This document shows positions 6,122 to 11,510 of a stretch of DNA of 11,510 nucleotides, piece after piece; the first letter of the stretch is position 1; each line of letters begins with the position of its first letter. Location: assembly GCA_945876305.1 (NCBI GenBank), contig CAMCOB010000034.1:1-11510 (forward strand), in the 5' to 3' direction. The notes beneath the pieces were generated by a model. That model was not told the origin of the DNA. It made no database searches and saw only the letters and a list, made by a program, of their open reading frames with translations. Source of the DNA: Bifidobacterium breve (GTDB lineage: Bacteria; Actinomycetota; Thermoleophilia; Miltoncostaeales; Miltoncostaeaceae). A program made the translations under genes and the position numbers.

Positions 6122-6195
6122 TCGGGGTGCCCGGATTTGAACCGGGGGCCTCTCCGTCCCGAACGGAGCGCGCTACCAAGCTGCGCCACACCCCG
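6122..6195 (-). tRNA. tRNA-Pro(CGG)
   Basis: A 74-base cloverleaf on the - strand. The acceptor stem CGGGGTG pairs with CACCCCG and is followed by discriminator A. The D arm GCGC...GCGC encloses AGCTTGGTA. The anticodon stem CTCCG/CGGAG encloses TTCGGGA, so the anticodon is CGG (codon CCG, proline). The variable loop has 5 bases, and the T arm CCCGG/CCGGG encloses TTCAAAT. The 3' CCA is not encoded. The discriminator A is also the first base of an ATG in frame with the downstream CoA-binding gene. No integrase gene or repeated copy of the tRNA 3' end is seen, so there is no sign of an integrated element. Confidence 0.97.
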
Positions 6196-6210
6196 AGGTG
6201 AAGCCCGCGG

Positions 6211-6238
6211 ATAGTAGCCCATCATGCGTGCATTTCGA
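6211..6238 (-). promoter_or_regulatory. promoter candidate for tRNA-Pro
   Basis: On the - strand TCGAAA (6238-6233) and TACTAT (6216-6211) are separated by 16 bases, matching -35 and -10 consensus at four of six positions each. Transcription would start some 5-10 bases before the mature tRNA 5' end at 6195. It is the only good -35/-10 pair seen in this intergenic region on that strand. Confidence 0.5.
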
Positions 6239-6283
6239 GGTGCCCGCAACGGCCATCTCGTCACCTGCATCCGACGATGGGCG

Positions 6284-6289
6284 TAGCGT
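6284..6289 (+). promoter_or_regulatory. -10-like box TAGCGT, start of the leader upstream of the HTH-like gene
   Basis: TAGCGT fits TAnnnT and ends 6 bases before an ATG at 6296. A transcript would begin on or next to that ATG and run through a hairpin to the small gene at 6425. No clear -35 box is visible. Confidence 0.35.
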
Positions 6290-6295
6290 CTCAAT

Positions 6296-6325
6296 ATGGA
6301 CGCGCGCGAGGTGATCGGACGGTGA
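6296..6325 (+). other. possible 9-codon leader ORF (MDAREVIGR)
   Basis: An ATG placed for leaderless translation opens a 9-residue frame ending in TGA at 6323-6325. Its stop overlaps GACCCGC (6324-6330), a copy of the 5' arm of the downstream hairpin. There is no run of a single amino acid, though two of the nine codons are arginine. It may be a regulatory leader peptide or chance; no homology is recognised. Confidence 0.25.
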
Positions 6326-6355
6326 CCCGCCCATCTCCACGTGCGCTGCAGTGAG

Positions 6356-6384
6356 CGACCCGCAGGCCATCTGGCCGCGGGTCG
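6356..6384 (+). terminator. leader hairpin with T-rich tail upstream of the HTH-like gene
   Basis: Eight base pairs (6356-6363 with 6377-6384), a bulged A (6364) and four further pairs (GGCC 6365-6368 with GGCC 6373-6376) close an ATCT loop. The tail TCGTCGTTTT (6385-6394) follows, the most U-rich hairpin tail in the window. It resembles an intrinsic terminator placed before, not after, a gene: an attenuator or the end of a short RNA of about 100 bases starting near 6296. Confidence 0.5.
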
Positions 6385-6412
6385 TCGTCGTTTTCGGGAC
6401 ATTTCCATCACC

Positions 6413-6420
6413 AGGGAGGA
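6413..6420 (+). promoter_or_regulatory. Shine-Dalgarno AGGGAGGA for the small HTH-like gene
   Basis: A strong purine-rich ribosome site ends 4 bases before GTG 6425. It decides this start over an in-frame GTG at 6341 that would translate through the hairpin. Confidence 0.8.
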
Positions 6421-6424
6421 TCGA

Positions 6425-6616
6425 GTGGCAAATCACCTGACCCCGGATGAACTCGCCGATGCGATCGGCATGCGCAGAGACCGCCTCGTGCGGTACTGCC
6501 TTCTGCAGTCGATTCCCATCTACCAGGGCCGTGTGGACAAATCGCTGGTCATCACCAGCCTTCTGGAGACCGGACACCGGTTTCCAGATGAGGCAGCCGA
6601 GGCCATCGCGGCCTGA
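6425..6616 (+). CDS. small putative helix-turn-helix protein, 63 residues
   Basis: I do not recognise a named family. The protein is MANHLTPDELADAIGMRRDR followed by LVRYCLLQSIPIYQGRVDKS and a short C-terminal helix. LTPDELADAIGMRRDRLVRYC (6-26) reads as a helix-turn-helix: an ELA helix, a turn at G15 and a basic recognition helix. This resembles MerR/excisionase-type domains, in which a nearby segment like IPIYQGRVDKSLV (33-45) would form the beta-hairpin wing. The C-terminus is acidic and alanine-rich. There is no signal peptide or membrane segment. Start GTG 6425 rests on the strong AGGGAGGA. It stands alone between the tRNA-Pro promoter and the carboxypeptidase gene, has a terminator-like leader upstream and its own hairpin downstream. 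A DNA-binding regulator is likely, and the leader could be its autoregulatory site; both are inference. Confidence 0.7.
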   Translation: MANHLTPDELADAIGMRRDRLVRYCLLQSIPIYQGRVDKSLVITSLLETGHRFPDEAAEAIAA

Positions 6617-6622
6617 CCGGGA

Positions 6623-6658
6623 TGCCGCACCGCACTCCACGCGGCGTGCGGTGCGGCA
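6623..6658 (+). terminator. hairpin terminator after the HTH-like gene
   Basis: A perfect 13-bp inverted repeat (6623-6635 with 6646-6658) with a 10-base loop begins 6 bases after the stop codon. It is very GC-rich and lacks a T-run, like the other terminators in this window. Confidence 0.65.
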
Positions 6659-6693
6659 GACCCCTACGCGACGGGATGCCCCGGGCGCGGCGC

Positions 6694-6699
6694 TAGCCT
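6694..6699 (+). promoter_or_regulatory. -10-like box TAGCCT for the carboxypeptidase gene
   Basis: TAGCCT lies 11 bases before GTG 6711. A transcript from it would have a leader of only a few bases. No Shine-Dalgarno sequence is present between the box and the GTG. Confidence 0.35.
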
Positions 6700-6710
6700 C
6701 TCTCCCCGTC

Positions 6711-7997
6711 GTGACCTCTGCGCACCGCTTACGCCCTCATGGGGTCGCCATCCTTGCGCTGGCGGCGCTCACCGTGGCCATACCTGCCCTTGCCACGGCC
6801 AATCCGGTGGATGCCACTATTCAGGCATTCGCGCGCACGCACCCGGACATCAGCGCCCTGGTGACGCGACTCGATGCGTCCGGCCCCGTTGCCGTGGCGG
6901 CCATCAATGCGAAGGAGTCGTTCGCGCCGGCATCGACGATGAAGATCATCACGAGCGCCTCCGCGCTGCTGACGGTGGGGCCCGATTTTCAGTTCACCAC
7001 ACGAGTGGAGGGAAAGGCGCCGGTGGGCGGCGTGGTGCAGGGCCCGGCGTATCTCATCGGGGCCGGTGATCCGCTGCTGTCCACACGCGCGTTCTCCCGT
7101 AACTACCTCAATGGCGCAGGGACCCCGATTGAGCGTCTGGCGTCCAACATCAGGGGGTCGGGAACCACCTCCATCTCGGGCGGCATCATCGTGGACGAGT
7201 CGCTGTTCGATTCGCGCCGCATCGGTCCGCAGTGGCGCAGCAACTATGTGTGGGAGTGCGGTCCGCTGTCGGCAATTGCCATCAATCAGGGGCGTGCGGG
7301 CAATGATGAGGTACGCAACGCCCCGCTCCCGGCCATCGCCGCTGGCCAGCGGCTCGTCACGGCACTCCGCCGGGTGGGGGTCACCGTGCACGGCACGGTC
7401 CGCAAGGGCGCAAATGCTCCGGGTGGGGACATCATCGGTGAGGTCACGTCGAAGCCGCTGTCGGCCATCCTCGAGTTCATGAACCCGGCCAGCAATAACT
7501 TCGCTGCCGAGACCCTCACCAAGGATGTAGGCGCGTTCGCAGCCGGGCATGGCACCACGGCGGCGGGCACGGCTCAGGCCGAGAAGATTCTGCGCGAGCA
7601 GGGCGCGCTGGCCCCAGGGGACGACCTGGTGGATGGCTCAGGGCTGTCGCATGCAAACCGCCTCTCGGCTTCCACGCTCGTCACCGTGCTTGGGCTCGCC
7701 ACCACCCAGCCGGAGTGGGGCGACGCGCTCATCAGATCACTGGCACGCGGCGGTGAGGGAACCCTCATTCGTCGTCTGCGCGATCCGGCGGTGCGAAACC
7801 GCATCCGCGCGAAGACCGGCTACATCGATGGCGTTGCCTCGCTCGCGGGCACGGTCACCAGTACCTCGGGGGTGCGTTACGCATTTGCATTCCTCATCAA
7901 CGACCCCGACATCACGGCGGCGCAGCGCACCATGGACAGGGCCGTGACCCTCCTCGCCACGGGTGCTGCCGACACCAGCCCCGCAGTTCCCTTCTAG
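6711..7997 (+). CDS. dacB: D-alanyl-D-alanine carboxypeptidase/endopeptidase, PBP4 type (peptidase S13)
   Basis: A secreted penicillin-binding protein that trims or cleaves peptidoglycan stem peptides. It has 428 residues. A signal peptide is clear: basic n-region (HRLRPH), hydrophobic core (12-28), likely cleavage after ATA30. The active-site motifs are complete: SxxK as S75-TM-K78, SxN as S261-N-N263, and KTG at 368-370. Other S13 landmarks are LIGAGDPLL (115-123), GPLSAIAINQG (184-194) and DGSGLS (308-313). It is somewhat shorter than E. coli PBP4 (477), and the strand pair just before the SxxK motif (59-71) looks compressed. GTG 6711 is the only plausible start that preserves the signal peptide; no ribosome site is seen, but TAGCCT lies 11 bases upstream. 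Its TAG stop interlocks with the ligA stop on the other strand. Confidence 0.93.
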   Translation: MTSAHRLRPHGVAILALAALTVAIPALATANPVDATIQAFARTHPDISALVTRLDASGPVAVAAINAKESFAPASTMKIITSASALLTVGPDFQFTTRVEGKAPVGGVVQGPAYLIGAGDPLLSTRAFSRNYLNGAGTPIERLASNIRGSGTTSISGGIIVDESLFDSRRIGPQWRSNYVWECGPLSAIAINQGRAGNDEVRNAPLPAIAAGQRLVTALRRVGVTVHGTVRKGANAPGGDIIGEVTSKPLSAILEFMNPASNNFAAETLTKDVGAFAAGHGTTAAGTAQAEKILREQGALAPGDDLVDGSGLSHANRLSASTLVTVLGLATTQPEWGDALIRSLARGGEGTLIRRLRDPAVRNRIRAKTGYIDGVASLAGTVTSTSGVRYAFAFLINDPDITAAQRTMDRAVTLLATGAADTSPAVPF

Positions 7998-10045
7998 ACC
8001 CCGGCCTGCCGCTCTGGCAGGGGGTCATCCCCCGCCAGCAAGCGCTGAAAGCCGACTTCGTCAATCACCGGTACCCCGGCCGACTCCGCCTTGGCCACCT
8101 TGCTTCCCGGATCACGGCCCGCCACCACGAATGTGGTCTTTTTCGACACCGAATCGGTGGACTTTCCACCCGCAGCCACGATGGCCCGCTTGGCCTCATC
8201 ACGACTGAAGGCGTCGAGCCCTCCGGTCACCACCACCGTGCACCCGGTGAGCGGGCCGTCCACCGGCCCCTCGGGTACGTCTATCTCCATCGTCAGGCCG
8301 GAGGTGCAGAGGCGCCTCAGCATGGCCCGGTTGTCGTCGCTCGACAGAAACTCCGTGACCGCCTCAGCCACCACGGGCCCCACCCCCTCAGCACGGGCAA
8401 GGTCCTCGGGCGATGCCGCCAGCAGGGCATCGAGTGATGGCGCGACGAGCGCAATGGAGCGGGCCGTCACTTCCCCCACGTGCCGGATGCCGAGCGCATT
8501 GATGACCCGCGGCCACGGGCGCTCACGCGACGCAGAGATACCCGCCACCAGGTTCGCCGCGCTCTGATCCTTGAACCCCTCAAGCGGGATGAGCTGCTCC
8601 GCCGTGATGTCGTAGATGTCGGCCACGTTGCCCACAAGGCCCACCTCGAACAACTTCGCCACGGTCTTGTCGCCGAGCCCCACGATGTCCATGCACCCGC
8701 GCGATGCAAAGTGAATAACGCTCTGCACCAGTTGATCGGGGCACGAACGGTTGGGACACCGCCACATCACTTCATCCTCGGGCCGCACCAGCGTGGTGCC
8801 GCATGACGGACACTCCGTGGGCAGGACGAACGGCACCTCGGCGCCTGTGCGCCGCTGGATGAGCGCCGACACCACCTGGGGGATCACGTCACCGGCGCGC
8901 TGCACAACCACCGTGTCACCGATGCGCAGGTCCTTGCGCGCGAGGTCATCCTGATTGTGCAGCGTGGCGTGCTGCACGGTGACCCCGCCCACATGTACGG
9001 GCTCAAGCTCGGCCCACGGAATGATGGCCCCGGTGCGGCCGACGTTGATGTTGATGGCCTTCAGCAGCGTGGTCGCCGTGGTGGGTGCGAACTTGTACGC
9101 AATGGCCCAGCGGGGCGCGCGGGCCACCGCGCCTAAGCGGCGCTGCTGCTCGAGAGAGTTCATCTTCACCACGGCCCCATCGATGTCGTAGTCGATGTCG
9201 CCACGGCGCTCCTCCCACCGGGCGCACGCGGCAGCCGCTGCAGTGATGTCATCGACAACCTCAATGAGGGGGTTTACCGCGAATCCGGCGTCACCCAGCC
9301 AGGTGAGCACATCGGTTTGGGCCTCAACGTGCAGGCCATCGCTGGCACCCACGGCGTAGAACCACGCCGACAGCGGCCGCTCTGCCGTGAGCCGAGGGTC
9401 AAGCTGTCGCAGGCTCCCGGCCGCAGCGTTGCGTGGGTTTGCGAATGTCGGCAGCCCCTCGGCCGCCCGGATCTCGTTGAACTGCGCAAAAGCCTCAAGT
9501 GGCAGGTACACCTCCCCCCGCACCTCCACACGACGCGGAGGCGGGCCCGCCTGGGGCCGCAGCACCAGCGGCACGGACTGGATGGTGCGGATGTTGGCGG
9601 TCACGTCCTCGCCCACCGTGCCGTCGCCGCGTGTTGCGCCCACCACCAACTGGCCATCTTCATAGGTGAGCGAGATGGCGAGCCCATCGATCTTGGGCTC
9701 GACGACAAACTGCACAGCGGCGCCAGCGAGCCCCTCCTGCGCCAGCACCGACGCCAGGCGTGTGTTCCACTCGAGCAGCTCCTGGTCCCCCCGGGCGTTG
9801 GCCAGACTCAGCATGGGCTGATCGTGGGAGTGCGACTCGAACCCGGCCGCGGGGCCGGCACCCACCCGTTGCGTGGGAGAGTCGGGGGTTACCAGATCGG
9901 GGTGCGCCACCTCGATCGCCTCAAGCTCGCGCAACCAGTCGTCATACATCGCATCATCAACTGCGGGATCGTCCAGCACGTAATACCGGTGCGCGGCGTC
10001 ACGGACGAGCCCCCGCAGTTCGTCTGCACGCTGGGCATCGCTCAC
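7994..10045 (-). CDS. ligA: NAD-dependent DNA ligase
   Basis: Seals 3'-OH/5'-phosphate nicks in replication and repair using NAD+. Its 683 residues cover all standard domains: the Ia domain (HRYYVLDDPAVDDAMYD, 19-35) for NMN binding; adenylation domain with the AMP-accepting K118 in PKIDG, TRGDGTVGEDVT (138-149), and DYDIDGAVVK (285-294); OB fold with VGRTGAIIPWAELEPV (335-350); zinc finger C412, C415, C430, C435; helix-hairpin-helix repeats (about 450-560); and a C-terminal BRCT domain (about 596-672). Two usually conserved spots differ: PMLSLANARG where PMLSLDNAF is usual, and AIIPWAEL where AITPVAxL is usual. GTG 10045 is supported by GGGAGG 6 bases upstream, and it overlaps the HAD phosphatase stop as GTGA. 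It is the last gene of a surE-HAD-ligA operon, and its stop interlocks with dacB's. Confidence 0.97.
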   Translation of the reverse strand: MSDAQRADELRGLVRDAAHRYYVLDDPAVDDAMYDDWLRELEAIEVAHPDLVTPDSPTQRVGAGPAAGFESHSHDQPMLSLANARGDQELLEWNTRLASVLAQEGLAGAAVQFVVEPKIDGLAISLTYEDGQLVVGATRGDGTVGEDVTANIRTIQSVPLVLRPQAGPPPRRVEVRGEVYLPLEAFAQFNEIRAAEGLPTFANPRNAAAGSLRQLDPRLTAERPLSAWFYAVGASDGLHVEAQTDVLTWLGDAGFAVNPLIEVVDDITAAAAACARWEERRGDIDYDIDGAVVKMNSLEQQRRLGAVARAPRWAIAYKFAPTTATTLLKAININVGRTGAIIPWAELEPVHVGGVTVQHATLHNQDDLARKDLRIGDTVVVQRAGDVIPQVVSALIQRRTGAEVPFVLPTECPSCGTTLVRPEDEVMWRCPNRSCPDQLVQSVIHFASRGCMDIVGLGDKTVAKLFEVGLVGNVADIYDITAEQLIPLEGFKDQSAANLVAGISASRERPWPRVINALGIRHVGEVTARSIALVAPSLDALLAASPEDLARAEGVGPVVAEAVTEFLSSDDNRAMLRRLCTSGLTMEIDVPEGPVDGPLTGCTVVVTGGLDAFSRDEAKRAIVAAGGKSTDSVSKKTTFVVAGRDPGSKVAKAESAGVPVIDEVGFQRLLAGDDPLPERQAGV
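7997..8026 (+). terminator. hairpin after dacB, inside the 3' end of ligA
   Basis: GACCC (7997-8001) pairs with GGGTC (8022-8026), and CCTGCC (8005-8010) with GGCAGG (8016-8021), around a 5-base loop and a 3-base bulge (8002-8004). It starts at the last base of the dacB stop and is made of the final ligA codons. No T-run follows, so termination of dacB here is plausible but unproven. Confidence 0.4.
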
Positions 10046-10698
10046 GACCCGCCTCCCAGAAGCAGCGCATTCAGTGCCGGGATGTCGTCCACCACGAAGT
10101 CAGGGTGCTCGGCCTCGAGCGCGGCCCGATCGAAGAAACCCCACGTCACCGCGATCGTCGAAACGCCGGCGGCATTGCCCGCGGTGATGTCGAATGGGGC
10201 ATCACCCACGTAGCAGGCATCTCCGGGGAGGCCATTCAGGTGCTGAAGGGCCACACGCACCGGCTCCGGGCCCGGCTTGTGGGTGGTGCAGTCCTCCAGA
10301 CCCACCACGTCGTCGAGATACCGCGCGATCTCCGGCAGTGCATCGAACGCGAGATCGACGGTTGGACGGCTCTTCGACGTGACGATGCCGATGCGGCATC
10401 CGGCCTCATGCAGGCGCCTCAGCAGATCGTCCATGCCCGGGTACGACGCGATGAGTTCAGCGGTGTGTGCGTGGTTCCAGGATCGCTGCGCTGCCAGCAG
10501 TGCGTCGGCATGCTCGTCGGAGAACGCCCGCATCTGGTCGATGAGCGGCCGTCCCACATTCGCCGTCAGCTCGTCATCGGACAGATCGAGCCCCAGCACG
10601 GTGCGCACGGCATGCCGGTGCGACTCACGGATGAGCGCAACGGTGTCCACCACCGTGCCATCGAGATCAAACAGGACCGTGCCGAACCGCGGTGGCAT
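10042..10698 (-). CDS. HAD-superfamily phosphatase, Gph/PpaX-like
   Basis: A cytoplasmic phosphatase of 218 residues, usual for the phosphoglycolate phosphatase/pyrophosphatase PpaX group of HAD hydrolases. Motif I is DLDGT with nucleophile D11 and acid/base D13; motif II is T107-S108 in IVTSKS; motif III is K141 in HKPGPEPV; motif IV is GDAPFD with D166 and D170. A helical cap domain (about 17-85) lies between motifs I and II, and the VTWGF ending (184-188) is typical of Gph/PpaX enzymes. Likely substrates are 2-phosphoglycolate (formed in DNA 3'-end repair) or pyrophosphate; sequence alone does not decide. ATG 10698 is chosen: it starts 4 bases after the surE stop, and longer in-frame versions would run through surE codons. 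The stop overlaps the ligA start (GTGA). Confidence 0.9.
   Translation of the reverse strand: MPPRFGTVLFDLDGTVVDTVALIRESHRHAVRTVLGLDLSDDELTANVGRPLIDQMRAFSDEHADALLAAQRSWNHAHTAELIASYPGMDDLLRRLHEAGCRIGIVTSKSRPTVDLAFDALPEIARYLDDVVGLEDCTTHKPGPEPVRVALQHLNGLPGDACYVGDAPFDITAGNAAGVSTIAVTWGFFDRAALEAEHPDFVVDDIPALNALLLGGGS
10052..10057 (-). promoter_or_regulatory. Shine-Dalgarno GGGAGG for ligA
   Basis: GGGAGG on the - strand lies 6 bases before GTG 10045, within the last codons of the HAD phosphatase gene. It confirms the GTG start. Confidence 0.8.
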
Positions 10699-10702
10699 GG
10701 CC

Positions 10703-11506
10703 TCAGTGCACTCCGGCGTCGTCGAGAAGCCCGTCGATCTCCCAGCGCTGCATCTCGTCCATCCCATCGATGTCGGTGAGGTCAAAGTGCAGGGGCGTCA
10801 CCGATACCAGGCCTTCGTCGATGGCCGAGAGGTCGGTACCGGGCTGCTGGTCATGACTCATCGGCTCGCCGTAGATGCGGTAGTGCTTTTTCGATCCGGA
10901 TTCACCCTCGAGCGTGAGGGTGTCGTCATACACGCGCCGCCCAAGGCGCGTCACCCTCGCACCCGTGATCTCAGCAGGCGATATGCCGGGCCCATTCACG
11001 TTGAAGATGACGTGGCGCGGGAACCGCCGCTGGCACGCAAACGGCACCAACCTGGCGGCGAACGCAGTGACGGCCGAGAAGTCGTACGCAAGCCCTGGGC
11101 CACTCCCCCCACCAAGCGCATCCTGGCTTACGGCGATGGCGGGGATGCCGAGCATCACGCCCTCAAGCGCTGCAGCAACGGTGCCCGAGTACGTCACGTC
11201 GTCACCGAGGTTCAGCCCAAGGTTGGCCCCGCTCACCACCACATCGGGGGGAGCGCCGATGAGCCCGAGCGCCCCGAGCCGCACGCAGTCAACAGGCGTA
11301 CCGCTGATGGCGAAGGCCTTGGTGCCATCCCCGATCTTCACCTCGTCCACCACAAGAGGGTCATGAATGGTGATGCCACGGCCGATCGCGCTGCGATTGG
11401 TATCCGGCGCGATCACGAATACCTCACCGAGGGAATCCACGGCCTGCTTCAGCGCGAGGAGTCCCGGAGCATCCACGCCGTCGTCGTTGGTCACGAGAAT
11501 CCTCAC
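10703..11506 (-). CDS. surE: 5'/3'-nucleotidase SurE
   Basis: A metal-dependent phosphatase that removes phosphate from nucleoside 5'- and 3'-monophosphates and short polyphosphates, often linked to stationary-phase survival. Its 267 residues are the normal length. MRILVTNDDGVDAPGL opens the protein; the metal ligands D8, D9, S39 (APDTNRSAIG) and N95 (SGANLGLNLG) are all present at the same positions as in the well-known Thermotoga enzyme. DDVTYSGTVAAALEG (102-116) is also typical. The GTG start at 11506 sits 4 bases from the window edge, so any ribosome site is out of view; the family's MRILxTNDDG opening makes this start secure. It is the first visible gene of a surE-HAD-ligA run with 4-base spacing or overlap. 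Genes further upstream cannot be judged. Confidence 0.95.
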   Translation of the reverse strand: MRILVTNDDGVDAPGLLALKQAVDSLGEVFVIAPDTNRSAIGRGITIHDPLVVDEVKIGDGTKAFAISGTPVDCVRLGALGLIGAPPDVVVSGANLGLNLGDDVTYSGTVAAALEGVMLGIPAIAVSQDALGGGSGPGLAYDFSAVTAFAARLVPFACQRRFPRHVIFNVNGPGISPAEITGARVTRLGRRVYDDTLTLEGESGSKKHYRIYGEPMSHDQQPGTDLSAIDEGLVSVTPLHFDLTDIDGMDEMQRWEIDGLLDDAGVH

Positions 11507-11510
11507 TGGC

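Noticed and set aside
6087..6191. N-terminal extension of the CoA-binding protein to 6191
   Set aside because: The added codons translate the tRNA-Pro gene itself; ATG 6086 has a ribosome site and begins just before the conserved domain.
6122..6195. tRNA-Pro as an integration site of a mobile element
   Set aside because: No integrase, phage or transfer genes and no second copy of the tRNA 3' end are seen in the window.
9317..10779. Two long + strand frames (9317-10213, 9760-10779) opposite ligA and the HAD gene
   Set aside because: Antisense shadows in GC-rich coding sequence, crossing the GTGA gene junction.
1..11510. CRISPR array, insertion sequence, toxin-antitoxin or defence system
   Set aside because: No regularly spaced repeats, transposase motifs, terminal inverted repeats or toxin-antitoxin pairs were found. 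The small HTH gene has no partner gene beside it.

Overview
This is a GC-rich bacterial chromosome segment with about ten genes and a tRNA packed tightly together. It carries no mobile element, phage gene or CRISPR array. An actinobacterial-type inositol-phosphate synthase, a PimA-like glycosyltransferase, an NAD-dependent DNA ligase, a tRNA without encoded CCA, TAnnnT boxes close to start codons and GC-rich hairpins without U-tracts together suggest an Actinomycetota genome, perhaps a deep branch such as Thermoleophilia. The phylum is an inference; the class is a guess.

Layout. Bases 1-3122 run on the + strand: the 3' end of ino1, a strong hairpin terminator, a GT4 glycosyltransferase fused to a PHP-like domain, and a uracil-DNA-glycosylase-like protein. 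In both complete proteins key catalytic residues are replaced although the folds look intact. Bases 3150-5365 run on the - strand: an RlmD-type RNA uridine methyltransferase translationally coupled to an upstream nitrilase-family amidase. A short divergent promoter region leads into a + strand NFU-type Fe-S protein gene (5425-5661). This converges on a - strand CoA-binding protein gene that lies directly downstream of tRNA-Pro(CGG). From 6284 the + strand holds an attenuator-like leader, a 63-residue HTH-like protein gene and a secreted D-Ala-D-Ala carboxypeptidase gene (S13 family). The - strand from 11506 down to 7994 is a compact surE - HAD phosphatase - ligA operon.

Function. Most genes are housekeeping: rRNA/tRNA modification, metabolite repair, Fe-S delivery, peptidoglycan trimming, nucleotide and phosphate-ester turnover, DNA ligation. 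Ino1 beside a PimA-like glycosyltransferase fits inositol-lipid metabolism, but the glycosyltransferase may not be a normal catalyst.

No complete new multi-gene system is evident. The points most worth a second look are: the PimA-like/PHP fusion with eroded active sites; the UDG-like protein lacking both catalytic motifs and one Fe-S cysteine; a leader ORF plus duplicated hairpin arm before the small HTH gene; and two convergent gene pairs that share a single CTAG for both stop codons, each followed by a hairpin formed from the partner gene's last codons.
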